From Corynebacterium pollutisoli (lineage in GTDB: Bacteria; Actinomycetota; Actinomycetes; Mycobacteriales; Mycobacteriaceae): a stretch of DNA of 64,000 nucleotides. A program made the position numbers and the translations under genes. The stretch lies in the NCBI RefSeq assembly GCF_900177745.1, contig NZ_FXAR01000005.1, positions 169,482-233,481 of the forward strand, read 5' to 3'. Positions within the stretch are counted from its first letter, which is position 1. The number at the start of each line of letters is the position of its first letter. The notes beneath the pieces are model-generated. The model saw nothing but the letters and a program-made list of their open reading frames with translations, ran no database searches and was not told the DNA's origin. Below are positions 35,966 through 46,858 of this stretch, in pieces.

Positions 35966-37612
35966 TTACATCCTCTCCGGGGCGGTGACACCGACCAGGC
36001 CGAGCGCGTTGGCCAGGGTCTGGCGGGTGGCGGCGGCCAGCGCCAGACGAGCGGTGTGGATCGGCGCCGCCTCCTCGTCCGCCTTCGGCAGGATCTGGCA
36101 GTTGTCGTAGAAGCGGTGGAAGACGCCGGCCAGTTCCTCAGCGTAACGGGCGATGCGGTGCGGCTCACGCAGTTCCGCTGCGGCCTTGACCACAGCGGGG
36201 AACTCGCCGAGGGTGCGGATGAGGTCGCCCTCGCGCTCGTGGGTGAGCAGGGAGAGGTCCGGGTTGTCGGCGGTGACGCCCAGCTCGGCGGCCTTGCGGG
36301 CGATGGAGCACAGGCGGGCGTGGCCGTACTGCACGTAGTAGACGGGGTTGTCGGAGGACTGCGAGGCCCACAGCGCCAGGTCGATGTCCAGGGAGGAGTC
36401 GACGGAGGAGCGGATGAGGGAGTAGCGGGCGGCGTCGATGCCGATGGCCTCGACGAGGTCGTCGAGGGTGATGACGGTGCCGGCGCGCTTGGACATGCGC
36501 ACGGCCTCACCGTCACGGACGAGGTTGACCATCTGGCCGATCATGACCTCGACCTGGTCGGCGTCGTAGCCCAGGGCGGCCGCGGCGGCCTTGAGGCGGG
36601 CGACGTAGCCGTGGTGGTCGGCGCCGAGCATGTAGATGCACAGGTTGTGGCCGCGGTCGATCTTGTCCGCCACGTAGGCGATGTCGCCGGCGATGTAGGC
36701 GGCGTCGCCGTCGGACTTGATGACGACACGGTCCTTGTCGTCGCCGAAGTCGGTGGAGCGCAGCCACCAGGCGCCCTCGGACTCGTAGAGGTTGCCGTTG
36801 TCCTTGAGGGTCTGCACGGCCTTGTCCACCGCGCCCGACTCGAAGAGCGAGTTCTCGTGGAAGTACACGTCGAAATCGGTGCCGAACTCGTGCAGCGAGG
36901 ACTTGATGTGGTCGAACATCATCTCCACGCCCGCGGCGCGGAAGGTCTCCTGGACGTCCGCCGACTCCAGCGCGTCCGGGTGCTTGTCGAGAACCGCCTG
37001 CGCGATCTCCCGGATGTAGTCACCGCCGTAACCGTCCTCCGGGGTCGGCTCACCCTTCGCGGCCGCCACCAGGGAGCGGGCGAAACGGTCGATCTGGCCG
37101 CCGTGGTCGTTGAAGTAGTACTCGCGGGTGACCTGCGCGCCCGCGGCGGTGAGCACCCGGCCCAGGGAATCGCCGACGGCCGCCCAGCGGGTGCCGCCCA
37201 GGTGGATCGGGCCGGTCGGGTTCGCGGAGACGAACTCGAGGTTGATCCGCTGACCGTCGTAGATGTCGAGGTGACCGTAGTCCGCACCGGCGGCGAGGAT
37301 CTTCGCCACGATCTCACCCTGCGCGGCCGCCGCCAGGCGGATGTTGATAAAGCCCGGGCCCGCGATCTCGGCTTCGTCGATCGCGGGGTCGGCGGACAGG
37401 GCGTCGGCAAGCAGCGTGGCCAGCTCGCGCGGGTTCATCCCGACCTTCTTGGCCACCTGCAGGGCCAGGTTCGTGGCGTAGTCGCCGTGCTCCGGGTTGC
37501 GGGGACGCTCGACGACGACCGGGTCGGGCAGCACAGAGGTGTCGAGGTCGCGGGAGTCCAGCACGCCGGCGGCGGTCTCCCGGATGAGGGACGCAAGATC
37601 AGCAGGTGTCAT
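35966..37612 (-). CDS. argS: Arginyl-tRNA synthetase
   Basis: Charges tRNA-Arg; class I enzyme, 548 aa from ATG 37612. The N-terminal additional domain (about 1-110) precedes the HIGH-type motif, here [17 protein letters not shown]. The KMSKS-like sequence is [13 protein letters not shown]. The C-terminal anticodon-binding domain ends [21 protein letters not shown] tRNA-Arg(CCG) gene lies about 1.8 kb away. It is the first gene of argS-lysA, divergent from the secreted hydrolase. Confidence 0.97.
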   Translation of the reverse strand: MTPADLASLIRETAAGVLDSRDLDTSVLPDPVVVERPRNPEHGDYATNLALQVAKKVGMNPRELATLLADALSADPAIDEAEIAGPGFINIRLAAAAQGEIVAKILAAGADYGHLDIYDGQRINLEFVSANPTGPIHLGGTRWAAVGDSLGRVLTAAGAQVTREYYFNDHGGQIDRFARSLVAAAKGEPTPEDGYGGDYIREIAQAVLDKHPDALESADVQETFRAAGVEMMFDHIKSSLHEFGTDFDVYFHENSLFESGAVDKAVQTLKDNGNLYESEGAWWLRSTDFGDDKDRVVIKSDGDAAYIAGDIAYVADKIDRGHNLCIYMLGADHHGYVARLKAAAAALGYDADQVEVMIGQMVNLVRDGEAVRMSKRAGTVITLDDLVEAIGIDAARYSLIRSSVDSSLDIDLALWASQSSDNPVYYVQYGHARLCSIARKAAELGVTADNPDLSLLTHEREGDLIRTLGEFPAVVKAAAELREPHRIARYAEELAGVFHRFYDNCQILPKADEEAAPIHTARLALAAATRQTLANALGLVGVTAPERM

Positions 37613-37740
37613 GGGCGATGAGTCTAGTGCACCTCATGATCCGCCTCCCACTGAGGCTTTCGCCGCGGCACTGTCCCGAACGGATAGCCGCGGTTATCAT
37701 GTAGGCCGACCACAATTATTCGTCATACCTGGAAGTCCTC

Positions 37741-39297
37741 ATGCGCCTCATGCCCCGCTCGCTCGCCGCCGTCGCGACGCTCAGCCTGCTGCCCCTCACC
37801 GTGCCGCCTGCCGACGCCGCCCCCGCCATCACCTGGGAGACCTGCCCCGCCCAGGTCACCGACCCGAGCGCTCAGTGCGGGCGTATCGACGTCCCCATGT
37901 ACCACTCCGACCCCACCGGCGAGACCATCTCCGTCGGCTTCGTCAGCGTGCCCGCCGCCTCCGGCACCGCCCACGGCACCCTGTTCGGCAACCCCGGGGG
38001 CCCCGGCGGCGACGCCTACTCCTACTTCGGCGACAACCAGAACTTCGCCTGGCCCGCCGGCATCGTCGACGAATGGGACCGCGTCGCCGTCCAGCCCCGC
38101 GGCCTGCCCGGCTCCACCGGCGTCAACTGCGCCGAGGCCGCCTTCTCCATGGGCCTGGCCGACACCCTCACCCGCCAGGGCGGCTTCATCCGCGAAGCCT
38201 GCGAGCAGGCCCACCCCGGCTACACCGGCTCCCTCACCACCGACAACACCGTCGACGACTGGGAGTGGGTCCGCCAGGCCCTCGACCGCGAGACGATCTC
38301 CATCATGGGCCTGTCCTACGGCACCTACCTCGGCTCCGCCTACGCCACCCGCTACCCCCAGCACACCGACCGCGTCGTCCTCGACTCCGCCATGGACCCC
38401 GGCCTCGCCTGGAACGGCATCATGGGCTCCCAGCAGGCCGGCTACGAGCACACCCTCCACGAGTTCCTCACCTGGGTCGCCGACCGCCACGACACCTACG
38501 GCCTCGGCGAGACCCCGCTCGCCGTCTACCAGGCCTGGTCCGCCCGCATCGTCGCCGAGACCGGCACCAACCCCACCGTCGTCCCACCGCCGGCCCGGGT
38601 CGGCGACCTGCCCCCGGGACTCGGCTCCTCCGGCGAACCCGGCGCACAGGCCTACACCGCCATCAACCCCTTCGTCGTATCCTCCCAGGGCCTGAGCTCC
38701 CAGGCCGTCACCGGCGGCAACCAGGCCAACTCCCCCCTCCTCGCCATGACCCGCATGGGCCTGCCCTTCACCTCCCAGTGGGACGGACTCGCCCACATGA
38801 TCAACGGCACCGCCCCGGTCCCCAGCCCCGAGGAGATGACCGAGGCCATGCCCGAGCAGACCCTCCTGGACACTGCCAACTCCCAGCTCATGCAGCGCCT
38901 CATCATGTGCAACGAGAACGCCTACCCCGCCAACCCGGCCGACTACCCCACGTTTGCCTGGACCAACTTCGTCACCGGCGACATCTTCACCGCCCCCAAC
39001 GCAATGTTCACCTCCGGCGCCGCCTGCGCAGGCGCCGAGCCCATCGCCTCCCTCCCGCCCGTCAACGGCGACGGGCTCGAGACCCGCCCCCTGCTCATCC
39101 AGGCCACCACCGACCCACAGACCCCCTACGGCACCCACCGCGTCCTGGCCGATGCGATGGGAGCCCACGTCCTCACCGTCGACGGTGCCGGCCACGGCCA
39201 CGTCGGCCTGGGCAACAAGGCAGTCGACGACGCCGTCGTCGAGTACCTGCGCACCGGCACCACCTCCGTCACCGAGGTCCCGGGCCTCAACCGCTAG
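37741..39297 (+). CDS. Secreted alpha/beta-hydrolase (tripeptidyl aminopeptidase family)
   Basis: 518 aa with a Sec signal peptide (cleavage near PPADAAPA, residues 24-28). Alpha/beta-hydrolase of the Streptomyces tripeptidyl-aminopeptidase type: oxyanion region GNPGGPGGDAYSY, nucleophile serine in GLSYGTYLG, late aspartate in ATTDPQTPYGT, and histidine in GAGHGHVGLG. The C-terminal part carries the TAP-like segment (RPLLIQATTDPQTP). ATG 37741 is used; ATG 37750 is an alternative. It probably acts on peptides outside the cell; the substrate is unknown. Confidence 0.85.
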   Translation: MRLMPRSLAAVATLSLLPLTVPPADAAPAITWETCPAQVTDPSAQCGRIDVPMYHSDPTGETISVGFVSVPAASGTAHGTLFGNPGGPGGDAYSYFGDNQNFAWPAGIVDEWDRVAVQPRGLPGSTGVNCAEAAFSMGLADTLTRQGGFIREACEQAHPGYTGSLTTDNTVDDWEWVRQALDRETISIMGLSYGTYLGSAYATRYPQHTDRVVLDSAMDPGLAWNGIMGSQQAGYEHTLHEFLTWVADRHDTYGLGETPLAVYQAWSARIVAETGTNPTVVPPPARVGDLPPGLGSSGEPGAQAYTAINPFVVSSQGLSSQAVTGGNQANSPLLAMTRMGLPFTSQWDGLAHMINGTAPVPSPEEMTEAMPEQTLLDTANSQLMQRLIMCNENAYPANPADYPTFAWTNFVTGDIFTAPNAMFTSGAACAGAEPIASLPPVNGDGLETRPLLIQATTDPQTPYGTHRVLADAMGAHVLTVDGAGHGHVGLGNKAVDDAVVEYLRTGTTSVTEVPGLNR

Positions 39298-39302
39298 CCG
39301 GA

Positions 39303-39332
39303 TTGGGAGGCCCCCGGCCGGGGTGCTAGACT
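39303..39332 (+). promoter_or_regulatory. Promoter of tRNA-Arg
   Basis: TTGGGA (39303-39308) and TAGACT (39327-39332) are separated by 18 nt, with the -10 extended by a TG-like GTGC. Expected start about 39339, some 29 nt before the mature tRNA. The palindrome CCCCGGCCGGGG in the spacer may end the upstream gene. Confidence 0.55.
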
Positions 39333-39367
39333 TTCACCGTTGTCATCCCCACCGGGATGGCCACGAT

Positions 39368-39440
39368 GTCTCCGTAGCTCAGTGGATAGAGCATTGGTTT
39401 CCGGTACCAAAGGTCGCAGGTTCGAATCCTGTCGGGGACA
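39368..39440 (+). tRNA. tRNA-Arg (anticodon CCG)
   Basis: Full cloverleaf. The acceptor stem GTCTCCG pairs with CGGGGAC (one G-U). The D arm is TAGCTCAGTGGATAGAGCA. The anticodon stem TTGGT/ACCAA encloses loop TTCCGGT, with anticodon CCG reading CGG. The T arm is GCAGG-TTCGAAT-CCTGT; the discriminator is A. CCA is not encoded. It is followed by CTTTTT. Confidence 0.95.
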
Positions 39441-39454
39441 CTTTTTCTGCTCGC

Positions 39455-39523
39455 GGGGCGATAGCCGGTACGCAAGCCGATTTCCGGCCCCTGAAATCGA
39501 GGGAACGTACCGGCTATCGCCCC
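39455..39523. repeat. Large inverted repeat 1 downstream of tRNA-Arg
   Basis: Perfect 18-bp arms (39455-39472 and 39506-39523) flank 33 nt that hold a second, nested hairpin (CGATTTC, 8 nt, GAAATCG). The loop contains ATTTCCGGC. It is far longer than a normal terminator. Confidence 0.8.
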
Positions 39524-39526
39524 CGA

Positions 39527-39597
39527 CAGGTAGATCATCGTGCAGCAGTCAGTTTTTGCAGGCCGTTTCCGGGCCCTACTGCACGGTGATCTACCTG
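39527..39597. repeat. Large inverted repeat 2 downstream of tRNA-Arg
   Basis: Arms of 22 bp with two mismatches (39527-39548 and 39576-39597) flank a 27-nt loop containing GTTTCCGGGCC. It lies 3 nt after the first large inverted repeat. The arm sequence is unrelated to that of the first repeat. Confidence 0.8.
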
Positions 39598-39623
39598 CCC
39601 TACCGTGCACCCCGCGTTTTCTC

Positions 39624-39629
39624 TACGCT
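39624..39629 (+). promoter_or_regulatory. -10 element of leaderless DUF937 gene
   Basis: TACGCT lies exactly 6 nt before ATG 39636, with no Shine-Dalgarno, so the transcript probably starts at the ATG. Confidence 0.4.
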
Positions 39630-39635
39630 GGTGTC

Positions 39636-40199
39636 ATGACGAACAGCATCAACGACCTCCTGTCCAAGCTCCCCGTCGATTCGATCGCCTCCCGTCTGGG
39701 CGAGGACCCGGCCAAGGTCCGTCAGGCCGCCGAGCAGGTCCTGCCCGCACTGCTGGCCGGCATGGGCGCCAACGCCCAGGACCCGGCGGGCCGTGATTCC
39801 CTGGCCAATGCCCTCGACGCGCACAATCCCAACCTCGTCGAGGGGGATGTCAACGTCGACGACATCGACACCCAGGACGGCGCGAAGATCGCCCATCACG
39901 TGTTCGGTCCCGACGAGGACAAGGTGGCCCATCAGCTCGGCGGTATCGCGGGCGGTTCGGGTCTGGTGCGCGCGCTCATCCCGATCCTCGCTCCGCTGGT
40001 GATGTCCTGGCTGGCCGGCCGCATGCGGCAGGGCGGGGCGGGCAACACGCAGGCGCAGGCCCCGGGCAAGGGTGGTCTGCTGGAGACGATCCTGGGCCAG
40101 GTGCTCGGCGGCGGTAACGCGCAGGCACCGTCGCAGGGTGGTCTCGGCGGCGTGCTGGGTGATGTGCTCGGCGGGTTGCTGGGTGGGGGGCGTCGATAA
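39636..40199 (+). CDS. DUF937 domain protein
   Basis: 187 aa from ATG 39636. The N-terminal about 60 residues (MTNSINDLLSKLPVDSIASRLGEDPAKVRQAAEQVLPALLAGM) match the DUF937 helical pattern. Then come an acidic stretch, a hydrophobic segment (LVRALIPILAPLVMSWLAG) and a glycine-rich tail (GGLLETILGQVLGGG, GGLGGVLGDVLGGLLGGG). No function is known. The stop codon TAA is part of a CGTCGATAAGC copy (40191-40201). Confidence 0.8.
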   Translation: MTNSINDLLSKLPVDSIASRLGEDPAKVRQAAEQVLPALLAGMGANAQDPAGRDSLANALDAHNPNLVEGDVNVDDIDTQDGAKIAHHVFGPDEDKVAHQLGGIAGGSGLVRALIPILAPLVMSWLAGRMRQGGAGNTQAQAPGKGGLLETILGQVLGGGNAQAPSQGGLGGVLGDVLGGLLGGGRR

Positions 40200-40201
40200 G
40201 C
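40191..40201 (+). repeat. CGTCGATAAGC word, copy 6
   Basis: Contains the TAA stop codon of the DUF937 gene. Confidence 0.8.
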
Positions 40202-40242
40202 GGGGTCGCCAAAGGGTGATGGCGGTTACATAAGCTCTGACG

Positions 40243-40248
40243 TATAGT
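40243..40248 (+). promoter_or_regulatory. Candidate acn promoter (-10)
   Basis: TATAGT, a near-consensus -10, lies about 94 nt before the aconitase ATG, leaving a leader of about 85 nt. I see no match to the AcnR operator I remember from C. glutamicum. Confidence 0.5.
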
Positions 40249-40341
40249 GGGGCCCATCCACTCCTCCACCGCACCCTCCTCCTTGGTGGTGGATCAAGGT
40301 GCCCGTCCGGGTGCGGTCCTCAACCGCGAGAGAAGAGCACC

Positions 40342-43128
<2,787 letters not shown>

Positions 43129-43134
43129 CGGGGG

Positions 43135-43145
43135 CGTCGATAAGC
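43135..43145 (+). repeat. CGTCGATAAGC word, copy 7
   Basis: Intergenic, begins 7 nt after the aconitase stop codon. Confidence 0.8.
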
Positions 43146-43191
43146 GGGTATGATGAGATATCACCAAAACCCCGACAAGAAAGGCCGCGCA

Positions 43192-43479
43192 ATGCTGTTC
43201 CTGGCACGCATGGATGTCACGTTCCCCGAGTCCCTCACCCCTGAGCAGGTCGCCGACTTCCAGGTCCGCGAGAAGGAGTACTCGGGCAACCTGCAGTCCG
43301 AGGGCATCATGAAGGGCATCTGGCGTGTGGTCGGCGAGTACGCGAACTACTCCATCTACGACGTCCGCGACAACGACCACCTGCACGAGGTGCTCTCCGG
43401 GTTCCCGATGTACAAGTACATGTCCATCAAGGTCACCCCGCTGGCGCAGCACCCGAACGCCACCCGCGACTTCTTCTAG
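43192..43479 (+). CDS. catC: Muconolactone delta-isomerase-like protein
   Basis: A 95-aa protein from ATG 43192 after AAAGG (MLFLARMDVTFPESLTPEQV). It matches CatC of the beta-ketoadipate pathway in length and in the segments WRVVGEYANYSIYDVRDNDHLHEVLSGFP and MYKYMSIKVTPLAQHPNA. CatC isomerises muconolactone to the enol-lactone during catechol breakdown. No catA or catB is present in the window, although a BenE-like transporter lies nearby, so its role in aromatic degradation is plausible but not shown. Confidence 0.85.
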   Translation: MLFLARMDVTFPESLTPEQVADFQVREKEYSGNLQSEGIMKGIWRVVGEYANYSIYDVRDNDHLHEVLSGFPMYKYMSIKVTPLAQHPNATRDFF

Positions 43480-43485
43480 TCCCCC

Positions 43486-43496
43486 GCTTATCGACG
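43486..43496 (-). repeat. CGTCGATAAGC word, copy 8
   Basis: Intergenic, begins 7 nt after the catC stop codon and ends just before a terminator hairpin. Confidence 0.8.
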
Positions 43497-43497
43497 A

Positions 43498-43533
43498 ACC
43501 GCCCGTCCCCCACGTTCGTGGGCGACGGGCGGT
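43498..43533. terminator. Terminator between catC and pspC
   Basis: ACCGCCCGTC pairs with GACGGGCGGT, and an inner CCCAC/GTGGG stem closes on loop GTTC, giving 15 pairs with one C-C mismatch. GTCCTTT follows on the plus strand. It lies between converging genes and can serve both. Confidence 0.75.
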
Positions 43534-43558
43534 GTCCTTTCCGGTCCTGTCCGGGGTG

Positions 43559-43768
43559 TCACTCCTGGGGCATGATGAACCAGGCTACGATGTAGGCCAG
43601 CAGCGGGGTACCGGAGCCGACGAGCGAGACCGCGATGAAGATGAGGCGGACGAGCGTCGGGTTCCAGTTGTAGGTCTCCGCGATGCCGCCCAGGACACCG
43701 GCCACGTAGCGGTCGGTGAGCGAGCGGGTGAGGCGGCGCTGGTGCATCGGGGTGTTGAAGTCGTTCAT
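43559..43768 (-). CDS. PspC domain protein
   Basis: 69 aa from ATG 43768, with AGGAG upstream. The PspC pattern RRLTRSLTDRYVAGVLGGIAETYNWNPTLVRLIFIAVSL is followed by a second hydrophobic segment (PLLAYIVAWFIMPQE). PspC proteins are small membrane proteins linked to envelope-stress responses; single-domain forms such as this are common in actinobacteria. Its neighbour upstream is rosR, 104 nt away. Confidence 0.88.
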   Translation of the reverse strand: MNDFNTPMHQRRLTRSLTDRYVAGVLGGIAETYNWNPTLVRLIFIAVSLVGSGTPLLAYIVAWFIMPQE

Positions 43769-43872
43769 GGTGGGGCTCCTTCGGAGGGTGTTGATCTCTG
43801 TCGCTGTCACCTTCATTGTCTCCTCCGGTGCACGGGTAGCGCATCCGGTGAAGCCCCCAATAAACCCTGAGA

Positions 43873-44382
43873 TCAGCAGTCGGCGTCGTCGTCGAGAAGC
43901 GAGCCGCAGAACTCGGGGTGGCCGGGCACGTTGGTGACGGCGATGACCTGCTCCATGAAGGTCTTGAGCTGGGCGTGCTGCTCCGGGGTCATGTGATCGA
44001 AGACGACGCGGCGTACGCTCTCGACGTGCTCGGGGGCGGCGGAGCGCAGGCGGCGCATGCCCTCGTCGGTGAGGGAGACGATGACGCCGCGGGCATCCCC
44101 CTCGCTTTTGCGCTTGGTCACCAGGCCGCGGCGTTCCATGCGGGTGATCTGGTGGGAGGTGCGGGAGCGGTCCCAGTCGAGGCCGGCGCACAGGTCACGC
44201 AGGCGCAGGGCCTGGTCCTCGGCCTCAGAGAGGGAGACGAGCACGGAGAACTCGGAGCTCGACAGGTCGCTGCATGCCTGGAGGGTGTCGTCCATGACGC
44301 GGTCGATCTTGCGCATCCCCGCGAGAAGGAGTCGCCACAGCGCCTGCTCGTCGTCGTTGAGCCATCGTGCCTCGGTTGCCAT
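43873..44382 (-). CDS. rosR: MarR-family regulator, RosR-like
   Basis: 169 aa. MarR winged-helix fold with recognition region LRDLCAGLDWDRSRTSHQITRMERRGLVTKRKSEGDARGV. Cysteines at 37, 65, 159 and 169 could act in redox sensing. In C. glutamicum the H2O2-sensing repressor RosR is divergent from, and controls, a polyisoprenoid-binding (YceI-like) gene. Here the divergent gene is also YceI, and an 18-bp RosR-like operator lies between them. ATG 44382 follows TATAGT by 7 nt, so rosR is probably leaderless. Confidence 0.8.
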   Translation of the reverse strand: MATEARWLNDDEQALWRLLLAGMRKIDRVMDDTLQACSDLSSSEFSVLVSLSEAEDQALRLRDLCAGLDWDRSRTSHQITRMERRGLVTKRKSEGDARGVIVSLTDEGMRRLRSAAPEHVESVRRVVFDHMTPEQHAQLKTFMEQVIAVTNVPGHPEFCGSLLDDDADC

Positions 44383-44389
44383 GCCCTCG

Positions 44390-44395
44390 ACTATA
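44390..44395 (-). promoter_or_regulatory. -10 element of leaderless rosR
   Basis: TATAGT on the minus strand, 7 nt before ATG 44382. There is no Shine-Dalgarno in between. Confidence 0.5.
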
Positions 44396-44520
44396 GCCCC
44401 CCATAGGCGGGAGCAATAATCCTTTTCGGGGCGTCGGCGACTTCTGCCACGCGGGTGAGGGATGTTGTATTCACGCTCTACCTGCCTTTTCTCGAATATG
44501 TGACATCTACCCTACCTTTC

Positions 44521-44538
44521 TTGTTGACAGATCACCAA
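44521..44538. promoter_or_regulatory. RosR operator candidate
   Basis: TTGTTGACAGATCACCAA matches the published RosR motif as I remember it, TTGTTGAYRYRTCAACWA, at 16 of 18 positions. It covers the -35 of the yceI promoter, where a bound repressor would block it. Confidence 0.6.
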
Positions 44539-44551
44539 GATGTGTTAAAGT
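44524..44551 (+). promoter_or_regulatory. yceI promoter
   Basis: TTGACA (44524-44529), a perfect -35, and TAAAGT (44546-44551) are 16 nt apart. The start is expected near 44558, about 32 nt before the ATG. The leader carries CTAGGAG before the start codon. Confidence 0.65.
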
Positions 44552-44589
44552 GTGACACGTACACAACAACGTCTCTAGGAGAAAACAAC

Positions 44590-45126
44590 ATGACTGACTA
44601 CAACGGCACCTGGGTCCTCGACACCGCTCACACCGACATCGCCTTCGTGGCCCGCCACGCCATGGTGACCAAGGTCCGCGGCACCTTCGACGAGTTCGAG
44701 GGCTCCGTCGTCGTCGACCAGGAGAACCCGGCCGCCTCCGTCGCCAAGGCCGTCATCAAGACCGCCTCCGTCAACACCGGCAACGCCGACCGCGACGGCC
44801 ACGTCCGCGGCGACGACTTCTTCTCCGTCGAGCAGTTCCCGGAGATGACCTTCGAGTCCACCTCCTTCGACATTCAGGGCAACTCCGGCACCGTCACCGG
44901 TGACCTCACCCTCAAGGGCATCACCAAGCCGGTCACCCTCGACGTCGAGATCTTCGGTGTCGAAGAGGACCCCTTCGGCAACACCCGCATCGGCTTCGAG
45001 GCCTCCACCAAGATCAACCGCAAGGACTTCGGCGTCGACTTCCAGGCCCCGCTGGGCTCCGGTGGCGTCCTCGTCTCCGAGCAGATCACCATCCAGATCG
45101 ACGGCTCCGGCATCAAGCAGGCCTAA
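44590..45126 (+). CDS. YceI-family polyisoprenoid-binding-like protein
   Basis: 178 aa with the YceI lipocalin-like fold: GTWVLDTAHTDIAFVARHAMVTKVRGTFDEFEGSV at the N-terminus, NADRDGHVRGDDFF, and the late GDLTLKGITKPVTLDVE. No signal peptide is present, so it is probably cytoplasmic, unlike E. coli YceI. In C. glutamicum the equivalent gene is a member of the RosR regulon and responds to hydrogen peroxide. A promoter with a RosR-like operator supports the same control here. Confidence 0.88.
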   Translation: MTDYNGTWVLDTAHTDIAFVARHAMVTKVRGTFDEFEGSVVVDQENPAASVAKAVIKTASVNTGNADRDGHVRGDDFFSVEQFPEMTFESTSFDIQGNSGTVTGDLTLKGITKPVTLDVEIFGVEEDPFGNTRIGFEASTKINRKDFGVDFQAPLGSGGVLVSEQITIQIDGSGIKQA

Positions 45127-45145
45127 GCCCCACGTCACACAGTTG

Positions 45146-45175
45146 ACCCCCGCTCCCTTTCCAGGGCGCGGGGGT
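45146..45175. terminator. Terminator between yceI and the BenE-like gene
   Basis: ACCCCCGC pairs with GCGGGGGT, with an inner CCCT/AGGG stem and a TTCC loop, followed by TCTCT. It is shared by two converging genes. Confidence 0.75.
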
Positions 45176-45181
45176 TCTCTC

Positions 45182-45192
45182 GCTTATCGACG
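45182..45192 (-). repeat. CGTCGATAAGC word, copy 9
   Basis: Contains the TAA stop codon of the BenE-like gene. Confidence 0.8.
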
Positions 45193-46503
45193 CACGCTCT
45201 CACACCGCTCGGCCTCACGGGCCTCGGTGCCGGGATCCTCCTCCGGAACGGACGGGGCCGTGGCGGCGGGCTCCTTCTTCTCCGGGCGCGGATCCATGAG
45301 CCACGCGACGAGGGAACCGAAGACCAGGCCCCAGAACGGGGCAGTGATGCCGAACAACGTCAGCTCGGAGACGGTGATCAGGAAGCACACGAGGGCACCC
45401 GTCGAGAATGCGCCGGAGAAACCGGCGACGAAGGCGTTCTTCAGCGGGACCAGCATGGCGATACCCGCCAGTGCCGCGATGAAGGAACCGGGCATCGCCA
45501 GCATGAAGCCGACGAACGCCGGGGCGAACAGGCCGACGGCGACGGCACCGAGCGCGGTGACCATGGCCGCCGCGTAGTGACGCTGCCGGTCCGGACCGGA
45601 GACGATGAGCGCGTTGGTCGGGCCCGTCAGGCAGGTGGTGACGTTGCCGATGAACGCCATGGGGATCGACACCAGTCCCGCGGCCGCCGACGCGAGGTTG
45701 ACGCCCGGGCGGTGACCCGCGGCGCGGAGCACGGCGATCCCCTGCCCGTTCTGCACGATGACGACGGTGATCGCCAGGGGCAGCACGAGCTCGACCATCG
45801 CGGCCCAGGAGAACTCCGGGGTGATGAGGACGGGCGTGGTGATGACGCCGTCGTCGAGGATGCCCGACCCCAGACGCCCGGACGCGATGGCGATCGCGGT
45901 GCCGACGACCGCCGCCACCGCCACCGGCGGCGCGACCGCGGCGATCCGGGGTGCGGCACTGAGCGCCACGAACACCAGCACCATGGGCACCGCGATGAAG
46001 GGGTCACCGGTGACCGCCGTGACGAGCTCCAGCCCGAAGCGCAGGAAGATGCCGGCCACCATGGCCATGACGATCGTCGGCGGCAGGGCGGCCATGATCC
46101 GCCCGATCAGCCCCGTCCAGCCGAGGAGGAACACCAGCACACCCGTGGCCACGTAGGCGCCGACCACCTCCGCGAAACTGAGGTGGGTGAGGGCGTCACC
46201 GGCAAGGACGGTGCCGGGGATGGTCCAGAAGTAGGCCTGGGGGTACCGGTAGAGCCAGGTGAGGAAGAGAGTGAGAAGGCCGTTGCCGAGGAAGGCGCCG
46301 AAGATCCACGACGACGTCTCATCGGGCGACAGGTTCCCGGCCGCGGCGGCCGCCAGAATAACGGCGATGGGCCCGGAGGCGGAGAAGATGAGGGCGACGA
46401 GTCCGTTGCCGACCTCCTGGGGCCCGGCGTCACGCAGAATCTCCCGGAGGGAGGGGCGCGGCAGCTCCGGTTTCTCGATGGCGAGCAGCGGGGAAATGGC
46501 CAT
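45184..46503 (-). CDS. BenE-type benzoate/H+ symporter family transporter
   Basis: 439 aa from ATG 46503, with AGGAG five bases upstream; a GTG two codons earlier overlaps that site and is less likely. About twelve helices. BenE-family segments: FSASGPIAVILAAAAAGNLSP, WTIPGTVLAGDALTHLSF, NGQGIAVLRAAGHRPGVN, and FIGNVTTCLTGPTNALI. The tail is acidic and disordered. Benzoate or a related aromatic acid is the likely substrate. The stop codon TAA lies within a CGTCGATAAGC copy (45182-45192). Confidence 0.88.
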   Translation of the reverse strand: MAISPLLAIEKPELPRPSLREILRDAGPQEVGNGLVALIFSASGPIAVILAAAAAGNLSPDETSSWIFGAFLGNGLLTLFLTWLYRYPQAYFWTIPGTVLAGDALTHLSFAEVVGAYVATGVLVFLLGWTGLIGRIMAALPPTIVMAMVAGIFLRFGLELVTAVTGDPFIAVPMVLVFVALSAAPRIAAVAPPVAVAAVVGTAIAIASGRLGSGILDDGVITTPVLITPEFSWAAMVELVLPLAITVVIVQNGQGIAVLRAAGHRPGVNLASAAAGLVSIPMAFIGNVTTCLTGPTNALIVSGPDRQRHYAAAMVTALGAVAVGLFAPAFVGFMLAMPGSFIAALAGIAMLVPLKNAFVAGFSGAFSTGALVCFLITVSELTLFGITAPFWGLVFGSLVAWLMDPRPEKKEPAATAPSVPEEDPGTEAREAERCESVRR

Positions 46504-46858
46504 GGACACTCCTGAAAAGTATGACTAGATGCCTGGGGCGAGTGTGGCACAGCCCACAGATACTTGCATCAGGCACACCCCCTCACATGACCCAGGGGGT
46601 CCCGTGCGCACCCCGCAGGGTGGTGCCGCCTCGGTGTTCCCACGTCAATTTCCGGCGCTCTCCGCGTTTTCCCAGGTCGCGCGCTGTGGCGGATGGGATG
46701 TACGTGGGAACACCGAGGTCATACCTTCTGTTGCAGCTGAACCATCACCGAACCACACGCCGGTGGCCCAGTCCGGCGGTGGACGCACCGCAAAATGGTC
46801 CGTTGTGGTGACATTGAAACAACCTGCGGGATGATGCCCGTCCTGGTTCGTGGAACCG
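46504..46858. other. Intergenic region between sbcC and the BenE-like gene
   Basis: About 355 nt. Both neighbours run on the minus strand, so it holds the end of the SNF2-sbcC transcript and the promoter of the transporter gene. Its main content is a 17-bp inverted repeat (46629-46718). The small plus-strand frames (about 96-101 codons) have no recognisable features. Confidence 0.5.
46629..46718. repeat. Large inverted repeat 3
   Basis: Perfect 17-bp arms CCTCGGTGTTCCCACGT (46629-46645) and its complement (46702-46718) flank 56 nt. The loop contains AATTTCCGGCG, similar to the loop word of the two large repeats near tRNA-Arg. The arms are unrelated to those. Confidence 0.8.

Noticed and set aside
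39340..39639. Small open frames over the tRNA-Arg and the inverted repeats
   Set aside because: They coincide with the tRNA and hairpins and have no protein-like features.
46521..46834. Overlapping frames of about 96-101 codons in the sbcC-BenE gap
   Set aside because: No ribosome site or domain, and they run through the large inverted repeat.
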